Assembly (NCBI GenBank): GCA_017444385.1
Contig: JAFSWQ010000013.1
Location: 1-64,000 of the forward strand
DNA: 64,000 nt
Source of the DNA: Clostridia bacterium
Lineage (GTDB): Bacteria; Bacillota; Clostridia; Christensenellales; CAG-1252
Reading direction: 5' to 3'
Shown here: positions 25,970 to 35,604 of the stretch, one piece after another
Position numbering within the stretch: the stretch's first letter is position 1
Layout of the letters: each line of letters starts with the position of its first letter
Notes under the pieces: generated by a model
What the model was told of the DNA's origin: nothing
Seen by the model: the letters and a program-made list of their open reading frames with translations, nothing else
Databases searched by the model: none
Program-made: the position numbers and the translations under genes

Positions 25970-26091
25970 AGTCGAAGTATGGACGAAAAGCGCGCCGAAA
26001 AAACATTTTCGGGCAATAGAAAAAGCACTACGTAAACGTAATGCTCGTATGAGAAGTTATTGTCTATAATATTAAGGTCAACCGAAAAGAA

Positions 26092-26367
26092 TTACGCCTT
26101 GGTAGCTCTTAAAGCGTCGAGAGAAACCGAGATGGTATGGATTCTACGACTTGCGGCGTTGATATGATAAACACCTTCCGATTTAGCCTTGTTGATAACA
26201 GAGACGGTTTCGGGATAAAGCTTTTCCGCTAATTCCAAATCGCCTGCGTCGATAGCGGCGTTGAACTTTTTGATAGCGTTCTTAACTCTAGTACGAATAG
26301 AAGTGTTTTTCTTATTTTCTTTTGCGGAAACCAATATACGTTTCTTTTGAGATTTGATGTTTGCCAC
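26092..26367 (-). CDS. rpsT: 30S ribosomal protein S20
   Basis: This is a 91-residue basic ribosomal protein. The start is GTG 26367, with GGAGA about 8 nt upstream, giving ANIKSQKKRILVSAKENKKN at the N terminus, which is the family hallmark; the longer upstream frame is rejected. It continues with TRVKNAIKKFNAAID and ends AASRRIHTISVSLDAL. It binds 16S rRNA early in 30S assembly. Confidence 0.95.
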   Translation of the reverse strand: MANIKSQKKRILVSAKENKKNTSIRTRVKNAIKKFNAAIDAGDLELAEKLYPETVSVINKAKSEGVYHINAASRRIHTISVSLDALRATKA

Positions 26368-26520
26368 GGAATATATCTCCTTCTTCTTATTATGCCTAAC
26401 TATTGTACCACATCTTAACCCTTTATGCAAACGTTTACAACCACTTTTTATTCACTTTTCTTTTAAAATTTTAAGAATATGTTTATGGGTGTATTACGCT
26501 AAATTTGGTTTAGGATGGGA

Positions 26521-28338
26521 TTATTGAGCTTCGCCGAGTTCTTTGCGTTTTTCTTCGTCGGTTAAGGATTCCCATAAAGCCTTCTTTTCGGCGATCATTT
26601 GCGCGTCTTGATCGGCGTCGTACTTGCCGTAATGGGTGGTTATGAGTTTTATTCTCTCTTGCTTTTCCTCGTCGGTCAAAGAATCGTATTCGCCTTGCTT
26701 TATCTTGTCGTTGAAGTAACGCATACGGGCGAGTATTTTGTTGTTGAGTTTGAATTTGAACGAGCAGAACATTGCGATGGATATAAGCACCGCAACCGAA
26801 ACTCCCATAAGTACTCTTATCGTAGTCAAAACGACGCTAATATTGTCGCCTATCGCGGCGGCGTCGAATCCAGAAACGTTTATGCTCAACTGACCGTCGG
26901 CAGAGAGTTGCTGTACTCTCGCGTTTATTTGATCGGCGAAATTTCTCAAAAACTCGCCAATGTTGTTCGCGGTGGTGTTCGCGTATTCGGTCGCTATAAC
27001 GCTCCCTTCTTCGGCGGCTAACGACTCCGCGCCTTTTATCGCCGCGTTATAGCTGTCGTAACCGATACCCGTAAGTATCCAACCGATAACGCCTACGCCC
27101 AAAGCGCCGCTCAACTTCCTCGCGAAAGTCATCATACCGCTGTACGTCCCCGTGGGGTGTTCGCCGAGTTTCAACTCCGCCACGTCCAAAGTGTCGGGGA
27201 AGTTCATCCAAGGTATCATTTGCGCCCCGCCGAAGCCGAAGCCCATAATGAACGCGACCAAAGGCACAACCCACGCGGGGCACCAGCGCGGATCGAGTAC
27301 GGCGAAAAGTATGCCGCCTATTATGTAGAAAGGTAATCCCATTCTAAACGCGAAGCCTTTGCCTTTTTTGTCCATCATTATACGCACCAGGGGGAACGCC
27401 AATACCGCCGCTACCGCCATAGGCGCGATAATGAAAAGGGAACTGAATTTCATTTGCATAAAGCCCAAGTCGAGGATACTTCCGCGCCAAACGTGAGAGG
27501 CGTAGTAAGTCGCCAACGCCGAGAGCATATCCATACAAGTAAACGCGGCTACGTACATACCTATATGCCAAGTGTAGCTCTTGTTCTTGTAGGGCTTTAT
27601 ATAACCTTCAACGAACTTTTTAAGGGAAAACTTTTGTTTCTTCTCGTGAGGGGCGGGGTGAACGCGCTCTTTGACGAAAATAGCGCAAATTATAAGACCG
27701 CCGCCGAATAGCGCGCCGAATATCACCGCTGTAAGCAACCAAAACTTAACGGGGGTTATCGAGTGTTTTTCCTGCAATGCGTTCAGTAAAAGCAAGGGGA
27801 CGAGGTACCCTAGTCCGCTTGCTACCGAAGTGAAAACGAGTTTCACGGTGTTCGCGTTGTTACGCTCGTGATAAGAATGCGAAATATCGCTCGCCATAGA
27901 CGTATACGGAACTTGCGAAAGGGTGGTGCAAGTGCTGTAAAACAGGTAGAATACGAGCATCCAAGCAAACATTCCGCCTTGCGACGTGATGCCCATCGTA
28001 TGCAGGGGCGCAAATAAGAGAGTGAGCGCGATAAAAATTGCGATGCCGCCCATAAACATATAAGGCTTTCTTCTTCCGAAACGGCTGCGCGTGTTGTCGG
28101 AAATGAATCCCATCAAAGGATCGGTGACCGCGTCCCAGATTTTTGCAAGCATCATTATCGTACTTGCAGCCGCCGCGACTATCATTAAAGTATCCGTCAT
28201 ATATTTCAAGAGGATACAAGATATCATCGCGACCCCGCCGCCGTCTATCAAACCGCCAACGCCGTAAGCGACTTGTTCCCAAAACGGGACTTTATCCTGC
28301 GGCTCGACGTAGACTTTTTCGAATAACTGTTTCTTCAT
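26521..28338 (-). CDS. GPH-family sugar:cation symporter
   Basis: This is a 605-residue transporter of the glycoside-pentoside-hexuronide:cation family (MFS superfamily) with about twelve hydrophobic segments. It has the early motif AKIWDAVTDPLMGFISDNT, followed by RFGRRKPYM, a signature of this family. It is 100-150 residues longer than common members: a periplasmic or cytoplasmic insertion (about 465-510) and a charged tail ending KALWESLTDEEKRKELGEAQ. It likely imports an oligosaccharide or glycoside with Na+ or H+. It is monocistronic with GAGGTG before the ATG. Confidence 0.9.
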   Translation of the reverse strand: MKKQLFEKVYVEPQDKVPFWEQVAYGVGGLIDGGGVAMISCILLKYMTDTLMIVAAAASTIMMLAKIWDAVTDPLMGFISDNTRSRFGRRKPYMFMGGIAIFIALTLLFAPLHTMGITSQGGMFAWMLVFYLFYSTCTTLSQVPYTSMASDISHSYHERNNANTVKLVFTSVASGLGYLVPLLLLNALQEKHSITPVKFWLLTAVIFGALFGGGLIICAIFVKERVHPAPHEKKQKFSLKKFVEGYIKPYKNKSYTWHIGMYVAAFTCMDMLSALATYYASHVWRGSILDLGFMQMKFSSLFIIAPMAVAAVLAFPLVRIMMDKKGKGFAFRMGLPFYIIGGILFAVLDPRWCPAWVVPLVAFIMGFGFGGAQMIPWMNFPDTLDVAELKLGEHPTGTYSGMMTFARKLSGALGVGVIGWILTGIGYDSYNAAIKGAESLAAEEGSVIATEYANTTANNIGEFLRNFADQINARVQQLSADGQLSINVSGFDAAAIGDNISVVLTTIRVLMGVSVAVLISIAMFCSFKFKLNNKILARMRYFNDKIKQGEYDSLTDEEKQERIKLITTHYGKYDADQDAQMIAEKKALWESLTDEEKRKELGEAQ

Positions 28339-28542
28339 TTAACACCTCGTACGAACGAAAAAATGGTATATTATAAATATATCATATTTCGACTTATTAT
28401 TTCAATAGGGAATAGAAAAATAGACGAAGTTTTTGTATAGAACGGCTGATTATCGACTGCGATAAAAAAAGATTACGCTTTTATCCGTCTTGTTTTTGAG
28501 TTTCTTTTGCGCTCGTCTTGCGGTTGGTGAGAACAACCGACT

Positions 28543-28977
28543 TTATTTGCCTGTTGAGCCGAAGCCGCCCGTCCCTCTATCTGTCTCGTCGAGATCGTCG
28601 GACAAGGAAAAATCCGCTTGAATAACGGGGGCGATAACGAGTTGCGCAATACGATCGCCCGAAGCGATAGTTCTTTCTTCTTTGGAATGGTTGAAGATGG
28701 AAACGGTTATCTCGCCGCGATAGTCGCTGTCTATAACGCCCACTTTGTTCGAGGGCGCTAATCCTTTTTTAGAAGCAAGACCGCTGCGAGCGTAGACGAG
28801 CCCCACGTATCCTTGCGGAATAGCCATCGCGAAACCGCAGGGAAGAAAAGCGGAAGTACCCGCCGGTAAAACAATGTCTTTATCGAGGCAGGCGTATAGA
28901 TCTGCGCCCGCCGAACCTATCGTCGCATAAGAAGGTATGATCGCGTTTTCTCTCAATTTTTTGATTTTAATTTCCAT
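28543..28977 (-). CDS. dut: dUTP diphosphatase
   Basis: This is a 144-residue trimeric dUTPase that turns dUTP into dUMP and keeps uracil out of DNA. The start ATG 28977 follows TAGAGG; the longer frame is rejected. All five family motifs are present: ATIGSAGADLYA, ARSGLASKKG, GVIDSDYRGEI, GDRIAQLV and RGTGGFGSTG. Confidence 0.96.
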   Translation of the reverse strand: MEIKIKKLRENAIIPSYATIGSAGADLYACLDKDIVLPAGTSAFLPCGFAMAIPQGYVGLVYARSGLASKKGLAPSNKVGVIDSDYRGEITVSIFNHSKEERTIASGDRIAQLVIAPVIQADFSLSDDLDETDRGTGGFGSTGK

Positions 28978-29046
28978 AATTCGACCTCTAACACGATTAT
29001 AGCAAATCTTAACGCGAATAATCAAATATTTTGGCGGTATTTTGCC

Positions 29047-29907
29047 CTATTCGAGTTCGGAAACGTTAACGATTAGTCGGTTTTCCACTTGAAAAACGAA
29101 AAACCGCTTGCTTTTGCCGACCAATTCGTAGTAGTTTTCAAAAGGGATTATCTCGTCGAATTCGCCCAAAAATCCTTTTAACTCGGCGAAATGAGCTTTG
29201 AGGTCGTTCGACAAATATTCGCTCGCTTGCGCGTCTTCGCATACGAGCGCTTGTAGGAAAAGCAAGGGTATAAGCTCTTCGGTGTAAATATGCGCACGCG
29301 CGCACTCGACCACGTAATCGACTCTTCTCATATTTCCCGCAAATACCTCGTATTCCGCGCGGATAGTCCTTGAGAGAACGTCGCGAGGGTGATATTCGAC
29401 TTTTATCGAGTTGCCTACGATATCGATCTTTTGACCTTTCAAAAACCCTATTTCGTTCATTGCGGTAGGCTCGTAAATGCGGAAAAAGGTAAGGTCTTCT
29501 ATCGAGTATTTGACGAAAAGACAGCCGTTACCGATGACGCCGCTCTCTACGTTTTCGGGTTTGCCGTCGAGGGCGATGAATCGACAATTACCCTCGTTTT
29601 CCGCGACGAGGACGTACCTACCGTCGAAAAATATCGAAACGAGGAAGGAAAATGAATATCCCGTAGTTTCGCTTTGATAGACGACGTAGTTTTCTTTTTC
29701 GGGCGGGAAAACCAGATAACGATCCTCATTTTTAATCGCCTTGCATTTGGATAAACGTAATTCACCGTTTTTCAGGTAAGCGTAATCCGGAACGTATCTA
29801 TCCCCGTCGAAAAAGAGCAATTCTATCCTTTCGCCCTCGTTCAAATCGTACTTTTCCACGTCCACGCCGTTTACTTTTACGTACGCGTTTTCGAATATGA
29901 TCTTCAT
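29047..29907 (-). CDS. hypothetical protein, beta-rich
   Basis: This is a 286-residue protein with no signal peptide or transmembrane segment and no family that I recognise. Residues 1-180 look like alternating beta strands with many aromatic residues (YVLVAENEGNCRFIALDG, FVKYSIEDLTFFRIYEP). The C-terminal third is more helical. It lies 69 bp upstream of dut on the same strand, so it may share its transcript. Codon and base use look like the neighbours. Function unknown. Confidence 0.6.
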   Translation of the reverse strand: MKIIFENAYVKVNGVDVEKYDLNEGERIELLFFDGDRYVPDYAYLKNGELRLSKCKAIKNEDRYLVFPPEKENYVVYQSETTGYSFSFLVSIFFDGRYVLVAENEGNCRFIALDGKPENVESGVIGNGCLFVKYSIEDLTFFRIYEPTAMNEIGFLKGQKIDIVGNSIKVEYHPRDVLSRTIRAEYEVFAGNMRRVDYVVECARAHIYTEELIPLLFLQALVCEDAQASEYLSNDLKAHFAELKGFLGEFDEIIPFENYYELVGKSKRFFVFQVENRLIVNVSELE

Positions 29908-29964
29908 ATAAAAAAATATGCTGTCTCGCCGTTAAAAATTCGACCTTTTACGCGTAAACGGGTA

Positions 29965-29994
29965 TTGACAGGATAAAGCGAAAAATGTTAAAAT
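29965..29994 (+). promoter_or_regulatory. promoter of the GH13 gene
   Basis: TTGACA (29965-29970), 18-bp spacer, TAAAAT (29989-29994), then GGAGGAG and GTG 30022. The in-frame GTG at 30007 would leave no room for a ribosome site. Confidence 0.75.
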
Positions 29995-30021
29995 CTACTA
30001 AAACGAGTGGAGGAGAATACA

Positions 30022-31725
30022 GTGGAAAATTTCGTAAAAACGAGATGGTATAAAGACAGCGTGGTTTATCAAATATACCCGCGCAGTTTCAAAGACGGCA
30101 ACGGCGACGGTATCGGCGATATAAGAGGTATAATCGAAAAACTCGATTACCTTAAAGAACTCGGTATAACGGCGGTTTGGCTCTCGCCTTGCTACAAGTC
30201 CCCCAACGCAGACAACGGCTACGACATAAGCGATTATCGCGATATTATGGACGAATTCGGCACGCTTGACGATTGGAAAGAGATGACTGCGGGACTGCAC
30301 GAAAGAGGTATTAAGTTGATAATGGATTTGGTCGTCAACCACACTTCCGACGAACATTATTGGTTCCAAGAGAGTCGCAAGAGCAAGGACAATCCCTATC
30401 GCGATTATTACATTTGGCGTAAAGGAAGAGGCAAAAACGGCAAAAAGCCCCCCAATAACTGGACGAGCCGTTTCGGTGGCCCCGCTTGGAAGTATGACGA
30501 GACCACGAAAGAGTGGTATATGCACTTATGGGCGGAAAAACAACCCGACCTCAACTGGGATAATCCCAAGGTGAGAAAAGAGGTTCAGGATCTCGTCAAA
30601 TATTGGCTCGACTTGGGCGTGGACGGTTTTAGATGCGACGTCATAACCTACATAAGCAAAACCGTTTTACCCGACGGAACCATTCCCGACGGTAAATTCA
30701 ACCCTATCGCGGTGGGCGACGAGTACTTTTGCCACGGGCCGCATATCCACGAGTATCTCCACGAACTCAACGAAAAAGTACTTTCCCATTACGACAGTAT
30801 GACTGTAGGCGAAGCCGCCAACGTAACGCTGGAAGAGGGCTTGAAATATACCGCCGAGGATAGAGAAGAATTGGACACCATATTCTTCTTCGATCACGTA
30901 GAGTCGGATATGATGATGCAGGTTATTCCAAAGAAATTCGATTTGAGAAAACTCAAAGCGGTATTCACAAAATGGCAAAAGGGAATGTTCGGTAAGGGTT
31001 GGATAGCGTTGTACTACGAAAACCACGACCAGCCGAGAAGTTTGGGGCGTTTTACCGGCAAGTACGGCGATCATAGAAAGGAAGCCGCAAAGATGCTCGC
31101 GGTATCCTTGCATATGCAACAAGGTACCCCATACGTCTATCAAGGTCAGGAATTGGGTATGACCAACTTCAAGTTCAAGTCTGTCAACGAAATGCGGGAT
31201 CAACTCGCGACTAATATATGGAATATGATAAAATATATTCCGTTAGTTCGCCGCTTGTTCATTCCCATTATGAACCGTCGTTCACGGGATCACGGAAGAA
31301 TGCCCATGCACTGGTCTGCGGATAAATACGCGGGATTTTCCGAGGTAACGCCGTGGTACGAACCCAACCCCAACTACGTCGATATCAACGTGGAAGAGAG
31401 CGAAAAAGATCCCGACAGCGTGCTGAATTTCTACAAGAAACTCATCGCCTTGCGTAAGGATCCCGAAGTCGCGCATATAATCAAAAACGGCGTATATACC
31501 GAGTATTATCCCAAGAATAAAGACCTCTACGTTTACGAACGCAGTTATAAGGGCGAGACCATTCTCATAGTATGCAACTTCAAACATAAGAACGTGGAAT
31601 TCAAGCTTCCCAAAGAGATAGCCTTCAACGACGCTAAACTCGTCATATCCAACTATAACGACAGCCTTCCTTTGTCTTCTATGACGCTTAGACCTTACGA
31701 AGCGTTCGTTTATAAAATCAGCTGA
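30022..31725 (+). CDS. GH13 alpha-glucosidase (oligo-1,6-glucosidase-like)
   Basis: This is a 567-residue cytoplasmic glycoside hydrolase. GTG 30022 is the start (GGAGGAG 7 nt upstream). It has the GH13 regions: YQIYPRSFKDGNGDG..GD, DLVVNHTSDEH, DGFRCDVITY (nucleophile Asp), GEAANV (acid/base Glu) and YENHDQPR (transition-state Asp). QPDLNW and the length place it with oligo-1,6-glucosidases/trehalose-6-phosphate hydrolases. It would cleave small alpha-glucosides brought in by a transporter. The GPH symporter gene is nearby but on the opposite strand and separate. Confidence 0.93.
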   Translation: MENFVKTRWYKDSVVYQIYPRSFKDGNGDGIGDIRGIIEKLDYLKELGITAVWLSPCYKSPNADNGYDISDYRDIMDEFGTLDDWKEMTAGLHERGIKLIMDLVVNHTSDEHYWFQESRKSKDNPYRDYYIWRKGRGKNGKKPPNNWTSRFGGPAWKYDETTKEWYMHLWAEKQPDLNWDNPKVRKEVQDLVKYWLDLGVDGFRCDVITYISKTVLPDGTIPDGKFNPIAVGDEYFCHGPHIHEYLHELNEKVLSHYDSMTVGEAANVTLEEGLKYTAEDREELDTIFFFDHVESDMMMQVIPKKFDLRKLKAVFTKWQKGMFGKGWIALYYENHDQPRSLGRFTGKYGDHRKEAAKMLAVSLHMQQGTPYVYQGQELGMTNFKFKSVNEMRDQLATNIWNMIKYIPLVRRLFIPIMNRRSRDHGRMPMHWSADKYAGFSEVTPWYEPNPNYVDINVEESEKDPDSVLNFYKKLIALRKDPEVAHIIKNGVYTEYYPKNKDLYVYERSYKGETILIVCNFKHKNVEFKLPKEIAFNDAKLVISNYNDSLPLSSMTLRPYEAFVYKIS

Positions 31726-31760
31726 TGTTCGTTTTTGAAGGGAAGTAAACGCAATTAAAA

Positions 31761-31792
31761 ATCCCCTACGCCGTTTTACCGACGCGGGGGAT
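31761..31792. terminator. bidirectional terminator-like hairpin
   Basis: ATCCCC pairs with GGGGAT, with an imperfect inner stem; an A tract precedes and a T-rich tract follows. It lies between the converging glucosidase and proteasome-like genes. Confidence 0.6.
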
Positions 31793-31839
31793 ATTTTATT
31801 AATATTAAAAACCTAACCGACTATTCGATAACGAAGCTA

Positions 31840-32400
31840 TTAAATCTTGTTAACGACCTTTAGTTTGCGTTTCTTCGTATCCATTACGATGAACGGACAC
31901 TCCTTGTACGCACCTACCGCGCTAACTATCTTGACGACCTCTTTTATGCGATCCATCGCGGGCATACCCTTAGTTGCGTTGAGCGCAGCGATACCGACGT
32001 AAGCGTAATCCCCCACCGCGAAGGATTCCCCTTCTATGAACGTCGCGCCCGACGTAGTCATTCGGTATATTTCGCCGCCGCGAGCGAAAAAGATGGAATT
32101 CGGAAGTTCGTCTTTTGCTAAATTCAGGTTTTTCAGCTTTTCTTTTATTTTAGGCGCGACCGAAAGGGTGAGAGCCTTTTCGCTCAATTCGTCGTCTTCA
32201 AGGAAATTCTCGTAGCGAAGATAGGACGCAGTTACCAAGTTCGACGTAGCCACGATCACGTCTTTATGCTTGCCGGTTTTCCAAATCGGAACGTTTTCTT
32301 TGTACACCATGTCTTTGGGATCGGTCGTATAGCTCGTTGAAATTATGTTGGATAAAAGCACTATATATACGTTGTCGCTTTCTCTAATATAAAAAATCAT
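31840..32400 (-). CDS. proteasome-like Ntn-hydrolase paralog, apparently inactive subunit
   Basis: This is a 186-residue protein from ATG 32400, with TGGAGA upstream. It follows the paralogous gene by 2 nt. The fold echoes its neighbour: opening strands, the block ESFAVGDYAYVGIAALN at the place of the GSG active-site loop, and a similar C terminus (PFIVMDTKKRKLKVV). The residue after Met is Ile, the GAD(S) motif is missing and the GSG serine is replaced, so the Ntn catalytic centre is absent. I infer a structural, non-catalytic partner of the active-looking paralog. Confidence 0.65.
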   Translation of the reverse strand: MIFYIRESDNVYIVLLSNIISTSYTTDPKDMVYKENVPIWKTGKHKDVIVATSNLVTASYLRYENFLEDDELSEKALTLSVAPKIKEKLKNLNLAKDELPNSIFFARGGEIYRMTTSGATFIEGESFAVGDYAYVGIAALNATKGMPAMDRIKEVVKIVSAVGAYKECPFIVMDTKKRKLKVVNKI

Positions 32401-32402
32401 AA

Positions 32403-32978
32403 TTATTTCTCCACAATTTCGTATTGTTGTTTTTCGGTATCTATTAAAATGTAAGGCGCGCCGACGCTGGTGCAAAGATTGCTTCCCGCCCGCAACGCTT
32501 TCAAAAGGCTTTCGTTTACGTTTTCAAAATCTTCGGTGTACATAACGGGGAACGCGTAATCGGTGCCGCTGCCCATCGCAAATCTATCCGCTACTTCCCA
32601 CACGAGTAAGTTGCTTCTTAAGATGATGCACTTATCCTTCCATGCGAAGGCGAAAGAGCAACCTATATTCAGTTCGTCGGGGTTGAGTTCGTCGGCGAGA
32701 TCCTCGTCTTTTACTATTTTCAGAATAGCGGGGACGAATACTTCCGCGACTAATTCTTTTGTTAAACCGCTTTTGGGAAGGGTGAAGAGTTCGTCTTCTA
32801 AACAAATACGCTTGATGACGCTCACGTGCCCCGAGCCGCCGATAATCAGGTCGCCTATCTTTCTTATTTTGTATTCTTCTTTGTCATAAATGTTTTGTTT
32901 GCAGTCGGAGAACGTCGCAAGAGAGTCCGCTCCGAGATAGAATTTTCCGTCTTTCTTTTTTCCTAAAATAAGCGTCAT
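32403..32978 (-). CDS. HslV/proteasome-type Ntn hydrolase
   Basis: This is a 191-residue protein of the HslV/20S-beta fold. The second residue is Thr (MTLILGKK), which becomes the N-terminal nucleophile after Met removal. Asp in LGADS is then at position 17, as in HslV. Lys in EYKIRKIGDLIIGGSG corresponds to the catalytic Lys33, shifted by a longer loop. RFAMGSGTDYAFP matches the HslV GSG loop with the catalytic Ser. It is not a normal hslV: sequence similarity is low and no hslU or other AAA+ ATPase gene is adjacent. It forms a two-gene unit with the inactive-looking paralog. RBS AGAGG. Possibly a self-standing threonine protease or amidase. Confidence 0.72.
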   Translation of the reverse strand: MTLILGKKKDGKFYLGADSLATFSDCKQNIYDKEEYKIRKIGDLIIGGSGHVSVIKRICLEDELFTLPKSGLTKELVAEVFVPAILKIVKDEDLADELNPDELNIGCSFAFAWKDKCIILRSNLLVWEVADRFAMGSGTDYAFPVMYTEDFENVNESLLKALRAGSNLCTSVGAPYILIDTEKQQYEIVEK

Positions 32979-33207
32979 AGTTACCTCTAAAAAGTTTTTC
33001 GTTTATTGCTTGTATATTCGTCGTACGAAGTTTTTCGAGTTACTCGTTCGTACGACCATATTCTAAAAGTATTCCTTGTATTATTTGCGTAACGATTTGA
33101 TTTACGTTCGCAAGTTTTTCACGCTTTCATCGAGTGTTTCGCAATTATAACCCTTTCTATATAGGCGAGTAAAGCGAAAAAAGGTTGTTTTCCCTTTGTT
33201 TTGAATA

Positions 33208-33927
33208 TTATTTTTCCAATACCAAAACGTTAACGAAACCGCTGAAAATCGTGCAAGCGTCCAACGCGATAAAGTTTTTGCCGAAGAACGTCGTGTAATC
33301 GCTCGAAGAACGAGAACCGTCGAATTGATTTGCCAACGCCGCCGAACGATGCCCGCATACCAGCGTTTTCCCCTCGGGGATCGCCACTTTTCCGTACAGC
33401 TTTTGCCATTCTAACCAAGCGGCGGCATGCCAATCTTCGTCTCGAGCGTTCCGCCAATCTTTAAGAACTACGGGCGGGTTTTCACTATTCACGGGTAGCC
33501 AGCCGTGTACGAAAATATAGTCGCCCCATTCGTAATAATTTATAGTAGAGAATAAAAGGCGTTTTACTTTGATAAGGGTTTCGTCGGTCTTCGAAACCTG
33601 CAAAATACCGTTCGGCGTAGAGCCTTCGCCGAAAAGTTGTACTATCGTGTCGTAAGTGCCGTTGAAAATATCGTGAAACGCCAAATGCGAACCGTTGATG
33701 ATATCGAGCATTCTTTGGTCGTGGTTGCCTCTTACCAAAACCTTGTTTTTTATGCTCAAAAGGTAGTCGAGCATTTCTCGACTCTCTTGACCTCGATCGA
33801 AGACGTCGCCTAAGCACACCAAAAGATGCGTATCGTTATTTTCATCGAATCCCGCTTTCAAAAGCGCCTTTTTCGTTTCGGTATAAAAGCCGTGTACGTC
33901 GGATATAACGAATAATTTTTCCATCAT
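33208..33927 (-). CDS. Ser/Thr-phosphatase-like metallophosphoesterase
   Basis: This is a 239-residue calcineurin-type phosphoesterase of the PrpE/ApaH-like group. Metal-binding motifs are ISDVHGF, CLGDVFDRGQ, VRGNHDQ, FVHGWLP and CGHR. Substrates may be phosphoproteins, bis(5'-nucleosyl) polyphosphates or RNA caps. The start overlaps the YjbR-type gene upstream by 4 nt (either of two ATGs, 33927 or 33924). The two form an operon. Confidence 0.9.
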   Translation of the reverse strand: MMEKLFVISDVHGFYTETKKALLKAGFDENNDTHLLVCLGDVFDRGQESREMLDYLLSIKNKVLVRGNHDQRMLDIINGSHLAFHDIFNGTYDTIVQLFGEGSTPNGILQVSKTDETLIKVKRLLFSTINYYEWGDYIFVHGWLPVNSENPPVVLKDWRNARDEDWHAAAWLEWQKLYGKVAIPEGKTLVCGHRSAALANQFDGSRSSSDYTTFFGKNFIALDACTIFSGFVNVLVLEK

Positions 33928-34598
33928 TTTTTGCCCTTTGTCAGTTTGTAACTTTTATCTATCAATCCCATTATTTCGTCGTCCGTGAGGGTGTCGTCGA
34001 GTAATACGGATATCCATAGTTTATGGTTCATGTGGTATGCGTCGTAAATTCCTTTTGAGTTTTCTTGGGAAGGAGCTCTTTTAAGATTCATCACGTCTAC
34101 GAGCGCGTCGTCATCCTCTTTCGTCACCGCGCTTCGTTTGATATTCATTATCAATCCGAACCATTTCCCACCCTCTTTATGGCGGAATACGCCGCTGGTT
34201 TCATGCGGGTCTTTCGACCACGGAAAATCGGGTATTACGCCGTATTTGACGTTTATCGCGTCGGTGAGTCTATTCGATTGGTCGGCGGCGAAATAGGTCT
34301 CAAAACAGCATTTTTCGGCGATATCGGCAAGTATTTCTTCGTAAGCCGCCCTCACTTCGTTCACGAACGCGCTATCGTACGTTTCGTTTCTCAATTGTAA
34401 GTATTCTTCGTCGTTCATATTATCGAATACTTTACCGGTAATAACGCCGCTATTATCGACGATTATTTCGGCTTTGAAGTCGCCGCCTAAAAAATCGACG
34501 GCGTAAACGTATCCTTCGTCGGTCTTTTCAAACCCGTAAGCCGCGAGCGACTTTTCGTCGAACTTTTTTCTTGCGAACGTTTTTTCTTCTATAGTCAT
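33924..34598 (-). CDS. YjbR/MmcQ-family protein with N-terminal extension
   Basis: This is a 224-residue protein. The C-terminal about 115 residues carry the YjbR (CyaY-like fold, DUF419) signature: YGVIPDFPWSKDPHETSGVFRHKEGGKWFGLIMNI, here cited only by its pieces, and HKLWISVLLDDTLTDDEI. The N-terminal about 100 residues are an additional domain (YAVDFLGGDFKAEI) often found joined to YjbR. The role is unclear; a DNA-binding role has been suggested for the family. Overlap with the phosphoesterase gene is 4 nt. A TATAAT box lies about 30 bp upstream of GAGGCG and ATG. Confidence 0.85.
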   Translation of the reverse strand: MTIEEKTFARKKFDEKSLAAYGFEKTDEGYVYAVDFLGGDFKAEIIVDNSGVITGKVFDNMNDEEYLQLRNETYDSAFVNEVRAAYEEILADIAEKCCFETYFAADQSNRLTDAINVKYGVIPDFPWSKDPHETSGVFRHKEGGKWFGLIMNIKRSAVTKEDDDALVDVMNLKRAPSQENSKGIYDAYHMNHKLWISVLLDDTLTDDEIMGLIDKSYKLTKGKK

Positions 34599-34755
34599 CT
34601 TTTCGCCTCTAATATTCGTTATTACGATTATAATATATCGAAACGAATATTGGCAACCTAAAATACGATTTGCGTCAGCTAAACTAAACGCAATTCTTTA
34701 ATAGGATATAAACTTAAAAAAAGTACTATTTTTTATTTGCGATTTCGAACGAAAA

Positions 34756-34775
34756 ACGCCCTCTCTCGAGGGCGT
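34756..34775 (-). terminator. terminator of the DUF1508 gene
   Basis: An 8-bp stem ACGCCCTC/GAGGGCGT with a TCTC loop; read on the minus strand it is followed by a T run. Confidence 0.75.
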
Positions 34776-34800
34776 CGTTTAGTTATTTACGAATACCGAA

Positions 34801-35604
34801 TTATTCTTCGGGAATGAACTTCTTGCAAGGAAGAATGGTTGCGCTCTTAACGAAACGTTTAACGGATTCGGACGCGCTCTTGGCTTGCTTTTCGGTGGTG
34901 TAGGACTCGCCGACGTAGGTGACCGCGCTTGAAGAGCGGAGTATGTAACGGAATTTGCCGAATTTATCCTTACCTATAACGAAGTTGCCGATATAGACCG
35001 CTTTCTTGAAGTTGTCGATAGCGCCTCTTACGGTTGCCGCCGTAGCGTAGATGGAACTCGTATAGAGAATTTGTTTATTGTTCGCTAAGAGGAAGAAACG
35101 GAAATCGCCGTTTTCGTCTTCGTAGGATTCGAAGGTACCGAGGCGAGGAGTAGCGGCTTCTTCTTTTTCAACTGCTTCCCAGTCGATATCGGTTGCTTTC
35201 TTTTGTCCTTTTAAGGAAGCCTTGTAATCCTCGAGTTCTTCGGTGGTGGGTTCGATAACGATGATCTTATCGGTGTCCGCGAATCTTTGAACTGATTTGA
35301 TACTGCTTTCGCAAGCCGCTTTGGTGGAGTAGTTTTGACCCTGATATCTCTTGTTTAGAATAAATCTGTAACGTCCGAACTTGTCCCCACTGGCGAAGAA
35401 ACTGCCTTCAGCGACCGCTTTCTTAAACGTGTCGATACCCGCTTTCGCGCCGTCTACGGACGCGTAACCGAAACTATCGTATAAGAGTTGTCCGTTATTC
35501 GCGATAAGGGCGAAGCAATAGCCTTCCGAACGCAAGTTGATTTCGTACTTGCCGACTGCGCCTTTCTTTTGAACGTCGTTTGCTTTGTTTTCATTCGTGC
35601 TCAT
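34801..35604 (-). other. possible second translation product from an internal start
   Basis: Within the DUF1508 gene, an in-frame ATG at 35604 is preceded by ACGGAGGTCACT, a near-perfect Shine-Dalgarno at 5 nt spacing. Codons around it (NTEVTMSTNENKAND) lie exactly between the linker and the first DUF1508 module. Translation from here would give a 267-residue soluble protein made only of the two modules. This is a prediction from sequence; it may be chance. Confidence 0.45.

Noticed and set aside
32403..32978. orthodox hslV/clpQ
   Set aside because: No hslU/clpY partner, weak overall similarity and a dead paralog beside it.
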